This document shows, piece by piece, positions 31,726 to 42,036 of a stretch of DNA of 64,000 nucleotides (the first letter of the stretch is position 1; the number at the start of each line of letters is the position of its first letter). Made by a program: the position numbers and the translations under genes. Under the pieces are notes generated by a model. It ran no database searches. It saw only the letters and a list, made by a program, of their open reading frames with translations, and was not told the origin of the DNA. This DNA comes from Marinovum sp034669705 (GTDB lineage Bacteria; Pseudomonadota; Alphaproteobacteria; Rhodobacterales; Rhodobacteraceae), in assembly GCF_034669705.1 (NCBI RefSeq), contig NZ_JAXMOR010000005.1, positions 62,001 to 126,000 on the forward strand, read 5' to 3'.

Positions 31726-33854
31726 TGCTGCGCCGCCTGCTTCTTGCGCTCTGCTGCGCGCTGGCCCCGCTGTCTCTTGCCGCCCAGGAGGCCGGCACGG
31801 ACGACCCGGCACTGCTGGTCGCCGATACCGTGGTGGTCACCCCCGACGAGCGGCTGATCGCCGAGGGCAACGTCGAGGCGCTTTATGACGGCACCCGGAT
31901 CTGGGCGCGGCGGATCACCTATGCCCGCGAGACCGACAGCCTGATCATCGAGGGCCCGATCCGCATCGACGACGGCGAGAGCATCGTCATCCTCGCCGAC
32001 AGCGCCGAACTGGACAGCGATCTCGAGAACGGGCTGCTCAGGGGCGCGCGCATGGTGCTCGACCAGCAGCTGCAACTGGCCGCGGTGCAGCTTGCCCGCG
32101 TCGAGGGGCGCTATACCCAGCTGTCCAAGGTCACCGTGACGTCGTGCCAGATTTGCGGACCGCAGGGCGTGGCGCTCTGGTCGATCCGGGCGCGCCGGGC
32201 GATCCATGACGAAGCGGCGCAGCAGCTCTATTTCGACGGCGCCACCTTTCGCGTGCTCGATGTGCCGGTGATGTATATTCCCCGCCTGCGGCTGCCCGAC
32301 CCGACGCTGGAACGCGCCCGCGGCTTCCTGTTTCCCTCGATCCGCACCACCACCGAGCTCGGCACCGGGATCAAGCTGCCCTATTTCATTCCGCTCGGCG
32401 ATCATGCCGACATCACGGTGACCCCCTACCTGTCGCAAGAGACCCGGACCCTCGAGCTGCGCTACCGGCAGGCCTTCGTCAACGGCGATATCGAGCTGAA
32501 CGGCGCCGTCACCCGCGACACGCTGCTGCCCGACGAGATGCGCGGCTACCTGTTCGGCGAGGGGTTCTTCGATCTCGGCAACCGCTACGAGCTGAGCTTC
32601 AACTTCGAGGTGACGACGGATGAATCCTACCTCTCGGAGTACGACTATTCCGGCAAGGACCGGCTCGACAGCGAGATCTCGCTGAGCCGCACCACCCGCA
32701 ATACCAGCCTGCTGGCCGAGCTGGTGCACTACAACACCCTGCGCGACAACGAGCTGAACTCGACCCAGCCGACAATCATTCCCGACCTGCGCTACGAGCG
32801 CCGCTACCAGCTCTCCAACCGCTTGGGCGGCGAGCTGCGGCTGGGGCTGCTGGGGCACAGCCACATCCGCTATTCCGAAAATAACGGCAGTGGCCGCGAC
32901 GTCAGCCGCGCCGGGGCCGAGGCGGACTGGCGCAACCAGTGGACCTATGGCTCGGGGCTGCAAATCGCGGCACAGGCCGGGTTGGCCTTTGACCAGTTCA
33001 CGACCGGAGATGACACCAGCGTCGCCGCGGTCGACAGTTCGGTCACCCCCTCGGCCGCGCTGACCTTTCGCTATCCCTTTCTGCGCAGTGGCGCCGGCGG
33101 GGCGCGGCAACTGCTTGAACCGGTGGCGCAGATCGGCTGGGTCGGCGGCCGTGACGCCGATGTCGCCAACGACGAAAGCACCCGGCAGGAGCTTGACGAA
33201 GGCAACCTGCTGTCGCTGTCGCGGTTCCCGGCCGAGGACCGGCGCGAGCGCGGCTTGGCAACGGTGCTGGGGCTGCGTTTCCTGCACAAGGCGGCCAGCG
33301 GCTGGGAGGCCGGGCTGTCGGTCGGCCGGGTCTATCGCAACGCGCAGAACGACGATTTCACCGCCACCTCAGGGCTGGACGAGGCCACCTCCGACTGGCT
33401 CTTCGCCACCCATTTCCGCAGCACCGACGGGCTCTACATCCAGTCGCGCACGCTCTGGGACGACACCGGAGAGGTCAGCAAGTCCGCCGCCCGCGGCGCC
33501 TGGTCGAACGATCGCGTCGACCTTGGCGCCTCCTTTATCCTGCTGCCCGCCGACAGCGACGAGGACCGCGACGAGAAGGTGGCGGAATGGAGCTTTGACG
33601 GGTCCTACCGGTTCAGCCGGCATTGGACCGTCTCGGGCGATGCGCAATATGACATCGCCGACAACCGCGCGGTCGAGGCGGGCCTTGGCCTCGCCTATCG
33701 CAACGAATGCATCGAGGCGGCCTTTACCGCCGACCGGACCTTCGCCGATTCATCCAATCTGGACCCTTTCACCACTTATGGTCTAACAGTGACGCTAAAA
33801 GGGTTCAGCACCGGCGGCGACGCAGGAAGCTACAGCAGGACATGCAGACAATGA
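31725..33854 (+). CDS. lptD: LPS-assembly protein LptD (OstA)
   Basis: A 709-residue outer-membrane protein that inserts lipopolysaccharide into the outer leaflet with LptE. Residues 1-20 (MLRRLLLALCCALAPLSLAA) form a signal peptide; an OstA-type jellyroll (about 30-190) follows with LIAEGNVEALYDGTRIWARR; the rest is a beta-barrel with alternating hydrophobic residues and many aromatic ends. Cysteines in SCQICG (near 140) and two near the C-terminus (NECIE, RTCRQ) are the expected disulfide set, though placed differently from E. coli. The ATG overlaps the lptG stop (TGATG). Confidence 0.94.
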   Translation: MLRRLLLALCCALAPLSLAAQEAGTDDPALLVADTVVVTPDERLIAEGNVEALYDGTRIWARRITYARETDSLIIEGPIRIDDGESIVILADSAELDSDLENGLLRGARMVLDQQLQLAAVQLARVEGRYTQLSKVTVTSCQICGPQGVALWSIRARRAIHDEAAQQLYFDGATFRVLDVPVMYIPRLRLPDPTLERARGFLFPSIRTTTELGTGIKLPYFIPLGDHADITVTPYLSQETRTLELRYRQAFVNGDIELNGAVTRDTLLPDEMRGYLFGEGFFDLGNRYELSFNFEVTTDESYLSEYDYSGKDRLDSEISLSRTTRNTSLLAELVHYNTLRDNELNSTQPTIIPDLRYERRYQLSNRLGGELRLGLLGHSHIRYSENNGSGRDVSRAGAEADWRNQWTYGSGLQIAAQAGLAFDQFTTGDDTSVAAVDSSVTPSAALTFRYPFLRSGAGGARQLLEPVAQIGWVGGRDADVANDESTRQELDEGNLLSLSRFPAEDRRERGLATVLGLRFLHKAASGWEAGLSVGRVYRNAQNDDFTATSGLDEATSDWLFATHFRSTDGLYIQSRTLWDDTGEVSKSAARGAWSNDRVDLGASFILLPADSDEDRDEKVAEWSFDGSYRFSRHWTVSGDAQYDIADNRAVEAGLGLAYRNECIEAAFTADRTFADSSNLDPFTTYGLTVTLKGFSTGGDAGSYSRTCRQ

Positions 33855-35070
33855 TTTCACGATTTCTCCGGACCGCGGCCGCGGCGCTTCTGATCGCGCC
33901 GCTGGCGCCCCTGTCGCTGCCCGCCCAAGGGCTGTTCTCGCCGGCCATCCAGATCGACGAGATGGTCATCACCAATTACGAGATCAACCAGCGCGTGGCC
34001 TTTCTCGGCGTGCTGCGCGCGCCCGGCAACCCGCAGGAGCTGGCCCGCGAACAGCTGATCGAGGACCGGCTCAAGCTGCGCGCCGCGCGCGAGATGGGGA
34101 TCACCGTCACCCCCGAGCAGATCGCCGAGGGGATGGAGGAATTCGCCGGCCGGGCCAACCTGACCGCCGAGCAGCTGATCGCCGAACTGTCGAACCTCGG
34201 CGTCGCGGCCGAAACCTTTCGCGATTTCGTGCAAGCGGGTCTCGCCTGGCGCGAGGTGGTGCGCACGCGGTTCGCCGGCAGCGCCCAGGCCAGCGAGGCC
34301 GAGATCGACCGCGCCCTGGGCGCTGCCGGCGGCGGCTCTTCGGTGCGGGTGCTGCTGGCCGAAATCATCATGCCGGCGCCGCCCCCCGAGGCCGAGGCGG
34401 TGATGGCGCGCGCACAACGCATCGCCCGGACCACCTCCGAGGCCGAGTTCGCCGCCGCCGCGCGGCAGTATTCCGCCACTGCCACCGCCCGGTCGGGCGG
34501 CAAGCTTCCCTGGCAGCAGATCGAGGATCTGCCCCCCGTGCTGCGGCCCTTGGTGCTGGCGCTCTCGCCCGGCGAGGTCACCGATCCGCTGGCCATTCCG
34601 AACGCCGTGGCGCTGTTCCAGCTGCGCGCCATCGAGGAGACCGAGTTCGCCCGGCCGAGCTATGCGGCGGTGGAATATGCCGCCTATTACATGACCGGCG
34701 GCCGCAGCGCAGAGACCCTGGCCCAGGCCGCTGCGATCGAGGCCCGGATCGACACTTGCGATGATCTCTACGGCGTGGCCAAGGGCCAGCCCGAAGAGGT
34801 GCTGGACCGCACCACCCTGCCGCCAGAGCAGCTCCCCGCCGACATCGCCCTCGAGCTGTCGAAGCTCGATGCCGGCGAGACCTCGACCGCGCTGACCCGC
34901 GCCGGCGGCCAGACGCTGGTCCTGCTCATGCTCTGCGGCAGAACCCCTGCCGTGGAAGAAGCCCCCGACCGCGAGGCGGTGGCCACCGGTCTGCGCAACC
35001 GGCGCATCGGCAGCCTGTCGGAAAGCTACCTCGAGCAGCTGCGCGCCGATGCCCGGATCATGGAGCTGAA

Positions 35071-35074
<4 letters not shown>
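33851..35074 (+). CDS. surA: Periplasmic chaperone / peptidyl-prolyl isomerase SurA-like
   Basis: A 407-residue secreted protein with a signal peptide (MISRFLRTAAAALLIAPLAP to about residue 25), a SurA N-terminal domain (IDEMVITNYEINQRVAFLG, LKLRAAREMGITVTPEQI) and one parvulin-type region (about 150-270) with RSGGKLPWQQIEDLPP. It should escort outer-membrane proteins such as LptD. The ATG at 33851 overlaps the lptD stop by 4 bases; another ATG at 33842 is 3 codons upstream. The catalytic quality of the parvulin domain is unclear. Its place after lptD and before pdxA is the classic order. Confidence 0.92.
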
Positions 35075-36057
<983 letters not shown>

Positions 36058-36087
36058 CATGCGCCTTTACGAGAGAGACACCGCCTG

Positions 36088-36936
36088 ATGGCCACGATTG
36101 ACGACCTGCCGCCGCTGCGTGACGTGATCACCGATCACGGGCTGGTGGCGAAAAAGGCGCTGGGGCAGAACTTCCTGCTCGACCTCAACCTCACCGCCAA
36201 GATCGCCCGGCTGGCCGGCGAACTGTCGGGCTGCGACGTGCTCGAAGTCGGCCCCGGCCCCGGCGGTCTGACCCGCGGTCTGCTGGCCGAGGGGGCGCGC
36301 AAGGTGCTGGCGATCGAGAAGGACACCCGCTGCCTGCCGGCGCTGGCCGAGATCGCCGCGCGCTATCCCGGCCAGCTCGAGGTGATCAATGGCGACGCGC
36401 TGGAGATCGACCCGACGGCCTATCTGATGCCGCCGATCCGCATTGCTGCCAACCTGCCCTACAACGTCGGCACAGAGCTTCTGGTGCGCTGGCTGACGCC
36501 GCCCGACTGGCCGCCGTTCTGGCACTCGCTGACGCTGATGTTCCAGCGCGAGGTGGCGCAGCGGATCGTCGCCGGACCGGGATCGAAGACCTATGGCCGG
36601 CTGGCGATCCTGTCGCAATGGCGCACCGATCCGAAGATCGTGATGCATCTGCCGCCAGAGGCGTTTTCGCCGGCACCCAAGGTCTCGTCTGCCGTCGTGC
36701 ATCTGACCGCCCTGCCCGCGCCGCGCTTTCCGGCCGATGCGAAGATCCTGCAGGAGGTGGTGGCCCGCGGCTTCAACCAGCGGCGCAAGATGCTGCGGGC
36801 GAGCCTGAAGGGGCTGCATCCGGCGGTCGAGGACCTGCTGCACGCCGCCGGGATCGCGCCGACCGAACGCGCCGAACAGGTGCCGCTCGAGGGTTTCTGC
36901 GCCCTTGCCCGCGAGGTCGAGGCGGCGCGGAAGTAG
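36088..36936 (+). CDS. rsmA: 16S rRNA dimethyladenosine transferase
   Basis: A 282-residue methyltransferase (KsgA) that dimethylates A1518 and A1519 of 16S rRNA with S-adenosylmethionine. Visible motifs are KKALGQNFLLDLNLTAKI at the N-terminus, the SAM-binding VLEVGPGPGGLTRGLL, and the catalytic NLPYNVGT. The C-terminal helical domain includes FNQRRKMLRASLKGL. Last gene of the lpt-surA-pdxA-rsmA operon, 30 bases after pdxA. Confidence 0.96.
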   Translation: MATIDDLPPLRDVITDHGLVAKKALGQNFLLDLNLTAKIARLAGELSGCDVLEVGPGPGGLTRGLLAEGARKVLAIEKDTRCLPALAEIAARYPGQLEVINGDALEIDPTAYLMPPIRIAANLPYNVGTELLVRWLTPPDWPPFWHSLTLMFQREVAQRIVAGPGSKTYGRLAILSQWRTDPKIVMHLPPEAFSPAPKVSSAVVHLTALPAPRFPADAKILQEVVARGFNQRRKMLRASLKGLHPAVEDLLHAAGIAPTERAEQVPLEGFCALAREVEAARK

Positions 36937-37294
36937 GCTTTCCGGACCGGAGACCTCGACTATCGCCTGCGTTGCGGGATGCGGCGAGAGGCCCCGGATC
37001 CGCTCCGGGGCGCGGCTGCGCAAGAGCGGTCCGCCACAGTGAGCGACCGAGCCGTCATGCCCACGGCCCCGCGTGCCGGCCCTGCGCAGGGACCTCGACG
37101 CCAGCCGCCGCGGCTGCGGGTCACAGGAGGCCCCGGGACAAGCCCGGGGCGCGGTCACCTGCAAGCCATCTGTAGGCCAACCAATTGAGGCGTCACGCCC
37201 CCGGACCGCGCGCCAACGGGCTTGTGGCAGCCGCGGGGCGACGGGTGCCGCGGGTGCCTGGGCTGCTGCAAGCCCGCCAACCGCCTGGCGGCAT
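36937..37294. repeat. Gene-free gap with GC-rich palindromes
   Basis: No supported gene in these 358 bases. Two members of the GCCCCGGG palindrome family occur: GCCCCGG-ATCCGCT-CCGGGGC at 36991-37011 and GCCCCGGG-ACAAG-CCCGGGGC at 37130-37150. A CCGCCA/TGGCGG stem lies near 37275-37292. The gap separates two convergent transcription units. Confidence 0.6.
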
Positions 37295-37330
37295 GAAAAA
37301 AGGCTGGCCGCAAAGCGCGACCAGCCTTCT
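37295..37330 (-). terminator. Terminator of the DUF4167 gene
   Basis: On the minus strand AAGGCTGGTCGC, a GCTTT loop, GCGGCCAGCCTT, then a run of U: a 12-bp stem with one G-U pair, 24 bases after the DUF4167 stop. Confidence 0.85.
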
Positions 37331-37353
37331 TCCTGCATCTCGATCCCGCCAGC

Positions 37354-38133
37354 TTACTCGGCGGCTTGCGACGGCTCATCCTTGGCCGGGGCCTCTGAGG
37401 TCTCCTTGGCGGCGCTGTCCTTAGGCGCGGCATCCTTGGACGCGGCCTCCTTGGGGGCAGAGCGCCGCGAGGTCCGCTTGGCCGGGGCCGGTTTGGCGCG
37501 CTCTTCCTTGGCAGCTGGGTCCTTGGACGCCTCGCCACCCTCGTCGGAGGTGCCACTGTCGGCCTTCTTGCGCGCAGGCTTGCGACGCGGGCGCTTGGGC
37601 TTTTCTTCCTCGACCTTGCTCTCCGGCGTGTCGACCAGGTTGCTGTCGGAACTGGTGTCGGACACCTCGAGCACATCTGGCTGCGGCGCCTCGGCCGGAT
37701 CGGCGCTCTGGCCGCCCTGGCTTCCTTGGCCCCCCTGGTTGCCTTGGCCCCCCTGGCCGGTGTCAGTGTCATTGCCGTTGCCGCCCGAGGACTCACGCTC
37801 CTGCCGCTCTGACCGCTCACGGTCGCGCTGGGCCTGGCGTTCGCGGTTCTGCCGCTCCTGCTCCTCGCGCTTGGAATCCTGTTCCTTCTGAGCCTCGCTC
37901 AGGAGCCTCAGGTAATGCTCGGCGTGCTGCTGGAAGTTTTCGGTCGCCACCCGGTCACCGGCCAGCTGGGCATCGCGTGCCAGCTGGTTGTACTTGTCGA
38001 TGATCTGCTGCGGCGTCCCGCGCACCTTGCCCTCGGGGCCGGAGCTGTCGAAGACCCGGTTGATGATGTTGCCACCACCAGAAGGCTTATTGCGGTTCGA
38101 TCGCGACCGCGACCGTGACTTGGATGATCTCAT
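37354..38133 (-). CDS. DUF4167 domain protein
   Basis: A 259-residue protein. The conserved DUF4167 part is residues 1-80: a serine/arginine-rich start, then GNIINRVFDSSGPEGKVRG and QQIIDKYNQLARDAQLAGDR and a helix with HAEHYLRLL. The remaining 180 residues are low-complexity and disordered (glutamine/arginine, glycine/glutamine, then lysine/alanine/proline/serine). Function is unknown; the basic N-terminus suggests RNA or ribosome association. It lies downstream of prfA-prmC on the same strand, as in many alphaproteobacteria, but is separated by 246 bases. That gap (38134-38379) holds no supported gene, only a TATCCA/TGGATA inverted repeat at 38142-38162. Confidence 0.88.
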   Translation of the reverse strand: MRSSKSRSRSRSNRNKPSGGGNIINRVFDSSGPEGKVRGTPQQIIDKYNQLARDAQLAGDRVATENFQQHAEHYLRLLSEAQKEQDSKREEQERQNRERQAQRDRERSERQERESSGGNGNDTDTGQGGQGNQGGQGSQGGQSADPAEAPQPDVLEVSDTSSDSNLVDTPESKVEEEKPKRPRRKPARKKADSGTSDEGGEASKDPAAKEERAKPAPAKRTSRRSAPKEAASKDAAPKDSAAKETSEAPAKDEPSQAAE

Positions 38134-38379
38134 TATACTGTTATCCAGCCCGTTTTTGGATAGTCTCTAGCCGGTGTGCCAAACGCGGTGCTTGTGGCGC
38201 GATGCATTCGGCAATCATGCTCTTGTGCGGCGAGTGTCTCGCGGGGCGCAAAGCGCGACCCATCTGCGACGACACCCAAGCACTAACCATGACAGAGACA
38301 TCCTTACAAGGGGGTAAATGCCGCAGATCCCGACCGAAAGGGCCAAAAGCGGCAGATTTGCACCGATTCCTGTCGGTCT

Positions 38380-39210
38380 TCAGTGGTTTTTGCGAGCGCT
38401 AACGGCACGGTCGCGCCCGTCGAGATCATGGATCACCACAACGTCAGACAGCCCGCCCTCGTCCATCAGGGTCGCCACCGGCAGCGCCTGCTGCCAGCCG
38501 ATCTCGACCAGCAGCCGCCCGCCGGGCTCGAGAAACCGCCCCGCGCTGGCGGTGATCGCGCGGTAGGCCGAGAGCCCGTCGGCCTCGTCGGTGAGCGCCA
38601 GCCGCGGCTCGTGGGCGAGCTCGGGGGCCAGCGCCGCCATCTCGTGATCGGCGATATAGGGCGGGTTGGAAACGATCAGGTCAAAGCTGCCATCGACCTG
38701 ACTGAACCAGTCGCTCTGCCGCAAAAGCGCGCAATCCGACAGCTCGAGCGCCGCGCGGTTGCGCGCCGCCACGTCAAGCGCCGCCGACGAGACATCGACG
38801 CCCAGGCCCCAGGCGCCCTGGCTCTCGGCCAACAGCGTCAACAGGATGCAGCCCGAGCCGGTGCCGAGGTCGAGTACCCGCTCAAAGGGCTGCGACAGCG
38901 CCGCCTCGATCAGCGTCTCGGTTTCGGGCCGCGGATCGAGCACATCCCGCGTCACCTCGAACTCGCGGCCGTAGAACATCCGCGTCCCGGTGAGATGCGA
39001 CACCGGCTCGCGCGCCAGCCGGCGGGCGATCAGGCTCTCGAAGCGCGCTGCCACCTCCGGATCGACCGGTTCCGGCAGCACCAGCGTCAGCCGCCCGGCC
39101 GCCTGCCCCAGCGCATGCGCCAACAGCCTGCGGGCATCACGGCCGGCGCCGTCGATGCCGGCGGTCTTGAGCGCGTGGGTGGCGCGGGCCAGCAATTCCG
39201 AGCCGGTCAT
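38380..39210 (-). CDS. prmC: Peptide chain release factor N5-glutamine methyltransferase
   Basis: A 276-residue SAM-dependent methyltransferase (HemK) that methylates the glutamine of the GGQ motif of release factors. The N-terminal helical domain is followed by SAM motif VLDLGTGSGCILLTL (112-126) and the catalytic NPPY at 182-185; HLTGTRMFYGREFEV is another family signature. It overlaps its substrate's gene prfA by 4 bases, the usual pairing. Confidence 0.96.
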   Translation of the reverse strand: MTGSELLARATHALKTAGIDGAGRDARRLLAHALGQAAGRLTLVLPEPVDPEVAARFESLIARRLAREPVSHLTGTRMFYGREFEVTRDVLDPRPETETLIEAALSQPFERVLDLGTGSGCILLTLLAESQGAWGLGVDVSSAALDVAARNRAALELSDCALLRQSDWFSQVDGSFDLIVSNPPYIADHEMAALAPELAHEPRLALTDEADGLSAYRAITASAGRFLEPGGRLLVEIGWQQALPVATLMDEGGLSDVVVIHDLDGRDRAVSARKNH

Positions 39211-40259
39211 GTCATCGCCGCCAGCTGGGTTGCCTGGAAATCGGCGGTCAGCGCATCGACGATCTCGTCGAGATCGCCCTGCATCACCTGATCGAGCTTG
39301 TAGAGCGTCAGGTTGATGCGGTGATCGGTCATCCGTCCTTGCGGGAAATTGTAGGTCCGGATGCGTTCGCTGCGGTCGCCGGAGCCCACCTGGCTCTTGC
39401 GGTCGGCGCTGCGCTCGCTGTCGACCCGGCTGCGCTCGAGATCGTAGAGCCGGGTTTTCAGCACCTGCATCGCGATCTCGCGGTTGCGGTGTTGGGATTT
39501 CTCGGACGAGGTCACCACCAGCCCGGTGGGAATATGGGTGATCCGCACCGCCGAATCGGTGGTGTTCACGTGCTGGCCGCCTGCACCGGAGGCGCGCATG
39601 GTGTCGATGCGGAGGTCGCCCGCGTCGATATGGATATCGACATCCTCGGCCTCTGGCAGCACCGCGACGGTGGCGGCCGAGGTATGGATGCGCCCGCCAC
39701 TCTCGGTCGTGGGCACCCGTTGGACCCGGTGCACGCCGGATTCGTACTTCAGCCGGGCAAAGACGTTTTCGCCCTTCACATGCGCCACCACTTCCTTGAT
39801 GCCGCCAAGCTCTGTGGCGTTCTCCTCGATGATCTCGAAGCTCCAGCCCCGCGCCTCGGAATAGCGCTGGTACATCCGCAGCAGGTCACCGGCAAAGAGC
39901 GCCGCTTCCTCGCCGCCGGTGCCGGGACGGATCTCGACGATGGCGGGGCGCTTGTCGGCCGCATCCCGGGGCAAGAGCGCCAGCTGCAGCGCGTGTTCGG
40001 TCTCCGGCAGGCGCTTTTTCAGCAACGGCAGCTCGTCTTCCGCCAGTTCGCGCATGTCGGGATCGGACAGCATCGCCTCGGCCTCGGCCATGTCCTCCTG
40101 CAGCTGCCGCCACAGGCCGATCTGGTCCACCACCGGCTTGAGATCGGAGTATTCCTTGGCCAGAGCGGCAATGTCGCCCGCCTCGGCCCCGGCGTTCATC
40201 CGGGCTTCCAGGTACTGGAACCGGTCTTCGATCTGGCGCAGGCGGTCTTCGGGGATCAT
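39207..40259 (-). CDS. prfA: Peptide chain release factor 1
   Basis: A 350-residue RF1 that recognises UAA and UAG. The codon-reading PxT motif is PTT at 183-185 (RVPTTESGGRIHTSA) and the peptidyl-tRNA hydrolysis motif is GGQ at 227-229 in RASGAGGQHVNTTDSAVR. Length is slightly under the E. coli protein, as usual in this group. First gene of the prfA-prmC pair. Confidence 0.97.
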   Translation of the reverse strand: MIPEDRLRQIEDRFQYLEARMNAGAEAGDIAALAKEYSDLKPVVDQIGLWRQLQEDMAEAEAMLSDPDMRELAEDELPLLKKRLPETEHALQLALLPRDAADKRPAIVEIRPGTGGEEAALFAGDLLRMYQRYSEARGWSFEIIEENATELGGIKEVVAHVKGENVFARLKYESGVHRVQRVPTTESGGRIHTSAATVAVLPEAEDVDIHIDAGDLRIDTMRASGAGGQHVNTTDSAVRITHIPTGLVVTSSEKSQHRNREIAMQVLKTRLYDLERSRVDSERSADRKSQVGSGDRSERIRTYNFPQGRMTDHRINLTLYKLDQVMQGDLDEIVDALTADFQATQLAAMT

Positions 40260-40318
40260 CAGGTGGTTTCAACTCGTAAGATTTGGGAGATGCAAGAGTT
40301 TCGTGATAAACTGCTCTC

Positions 40319-40609
40319 ATGTTGAGAGGAAGTACCCTTTTGCTCCTGCTGGCCGCCGCCGCCCCTGCTCTTGCCGATGTCACCGGCCCGGGCGGGCGCA
40401 CCATCGATTGCTATTGCACCGACCGCAGCGGCGCGCGCGTGGAACTGGGCCAGACCATCTGCCTGCAGGTCGACGGGCGGATGTTCATGGCGCAGTGCCA
40501 GATGTCGCTCAACGTGCCGATGTGGCGCGAGGTGGCGCAGGGATGTCTGGGCGCGTCACACGGCCGCCAGCCAAGCTTCGACCCGGGCGCGGTTGACGCC
40601 GAGATCTGA
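40319..40609 (+). CDS. Small secreted cysteine-containing protein, unknown function
   Basis: A 96-residue protein with a clear signal peptide (LLLLLAAAAPALA) and five cysteines in the mature part (CYC, IC, QC, GC), suggesting a disulfide-stabilised periplasmic protein. No family is recognised. The ATG at 40319 has no evident ribosome-binding site. Its last 54 bases overlap the 3' end of the convergent DUF1499 gene. It is divergent from prfA. Confidence 0.65.
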   Translation: MLRGSTLLLLLAAAAPALADVTGPGGRTIDCYCTDRSGARVELGQTICLQVDGRMFMAQCQMSLNVPMWREVAQGCLGASHGRQPSFDPGAVDAEI

Positions 40610-40972
40610 CGGCCCAAATCGCGCCCGTCCGTAGATTTCCAAGACCGTGCCCTGCGGCGTCTCGGTCAGGCTGAGGGTGGTGTAGTCGGGAAACCCCACC
40701 AGCCGGCTGCGGGTGACATAGGTGATCCGGCCTTCTTCCAGCGATCCGGCCAGCACCTGCGTCCGCGGGGTGGCGCGGATCTCGGCATCGAGCGCGGCAA
40801 ACCGCGCGCGGTCGGCGCTTTCACGGTGCACATGGGCGTTGGCGCCGGTCTCGTCACCGAGGTCCGTGCGCCCCGAGGCGACATGCCAGCGCGCCGCGTC
40901 CTGAGGCGCGAACCGCACCCAGGCGAGCCCGGACAACACCATCAGAAGAAGAGCAAGCGCAGATAACTTCAA
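40556..40972 (-). CDS. DUF1499 domain protein
   Basis: A 138-residue protein with one N-terminal membrane segment or signal peptide (LSALALLLMVLSGLAWVRF) and a DUF1499 domain containing YVTRSRLVGFPDYTTLSL. Function is unknown. The start is TTG at 40972: an AAAGGAG site lies 9 bases before it, inside the last codons of the agmatinase gene, and the hydrophobic segment follows at once. It is therefore probably translated from the agmatinase message. Confidence 0.82.
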   Translation of the reverse strand: MKLSALALLLMVLSGLAWVRFAPQDAARWHVASGRTDLGDETGANAHVHRESADRARFAALDAEIRATPRTQVLAGSLEEGRITYVTRSRLVGFPDYTTLSLTETPQGTVLEIYGRARFGPSDLGVNRARVEAWLAAV

Positions 40973-40976
40973 TTAC

Positions 40977-41948
40977 TTACACTCCTTTCTTGAGGTGGTT
41001 CCAGCCCCAGAGGCAGATCAGCTCGACCGCCACATGGGCGCCGGCGATGGCGGTGGCGCCGGTGGTGTCGAACGGCGGCGAGACCTCGACAATATCACCG
41101 CCGATCATGTTGATCCCCGCCAATTCACGCAGCGCTACTGCCGCCTGAGCGGTGCTCAGCCCGCCCCAGACCGGGGTGCCGGTGCCCGGCGCAAAGGCCG
41201 GGTCGAGGCAGTCAATGTCGAAGGTCAGGTAAGTCGGGCTGTCGCCGACGATCTCCCGCACCCGCGCGGCGGCCTGTTTCGCGCCGATGTCATGCACCTC
41301 GCGGGCGTCGATCAGATGCATGCCGTGGCGGTCGGGGTTGTCGGTGCGGATGCCCACATGCACCGATCGCGACGGATCGACGATCCCGAGCTTGATTGCC
41401 TTGTAGAGAAAGGTGCCGTGGTCGATGCGGTCGAAATCATCGTCGGTCCAGGTGTCGGAATGGGCATCGAACTGGATCACCGACAGGGGCCCGAACTTTT
41501 CCGCATAGGCCTTGAGGATCGGCAGGGTGATGAAGTGATCGCCGCCTAGCGTCACGGTGCCGACGCCCTGGGCGAGGATGCCGGCAATGTGACGTTGCAG
41601 CGTGTCGGGAAACTCGGCCACCTTGGCATAGTCGAAGGCGAGATCACCGTAATCGACGATGCTGAGCGCTTCCATGGGATTGTACCCCCAGCCATAGGGC
41701 GCGTCGGGGCTTTGCAGCGCGCTGGCCTCGCGGATCGCGCGGGGGCCGAAGCGGGTGCCGGGGCGGTTGGTCACCGCCTGATCGAAAGGCACGCCGGTGA
41801 CCGCCAGATCGACGCCGGAGAGGTCCTTGCTGTAGCGCCGCCGCAGGAAGGAGGTCGCCCCGCCGAAGGTGTTCTCGAACCCGAGGCCGGTGTAGCCTTG
41901 CCGCGTAAAGGCTTCGTCTACCTTGGTTTTTGCGTCTTCCAGCGCCAT
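40977..41948 (-). CDS. speB: Agmatinase / ureohydrolase family enzyme
   Basis: A 323-residue manganese enzyme of the arginase/agmatinase family, expected to hydrolyse agmatine to putrescine and urea, though guanidino-acid substrates are possible. Metal-binding motifs are VTLGGDHFITLP, VIQFDAHSDTW and TFDIDCLDPAFAPGTGTP. I start it at the ATG at 41948 (MALEDAKTKVDEAF), which has GGA 7 bases upstream; an ATG two codons earlier is too close to that site. The DUF1499 gene follows directly. Confidence 0.88.
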   Translation of the reverse strand: MALEDAKTKVDEAFTRQGYTGLGFENTFGGATSFLRRRYSKDLSGVDLAVTGVPFDQAVTNRPGTRFGPRAIREASALQSPDAPYGWGYNPMEALSIVDYGDLAFDYAKVAEFPDTLQRHIAGILAQGVGTVTLGGDHFITLPILKAYAEKFGPLSVIQFDAHSDTWTDDDFDRIDHGTFLYKAIKLGIVDPSRSVHVGIRTDNPDRHGMHLIDAREVHDIGAKQAAARVREIVGDSPTYLTFDIDCLDPAFAPGTGTPVWGGLSTAQAAVALRELAGINMIGGDIVEVSPPFDTTGATAIAGAHVAVELICLWGWNHLKKGV

Positions 41949-42036
41949 CGACATATCCTTTCGCCTCGGCCGGGGTCTGGACTTCATGCCCGCCCCGCGA
42001 CAGGGTGCAGACAAACGCAAATGACCGGGGGCTGCA

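Noticed and set aside
40290..40325. Short ORF MQEFRDKLLSC overlapping the start of the small secreted protein
   Set aside because: The GGGAG sequence directly abuts the ATG, no hairpin follows, and there is no reason to expect a leader peptide there.
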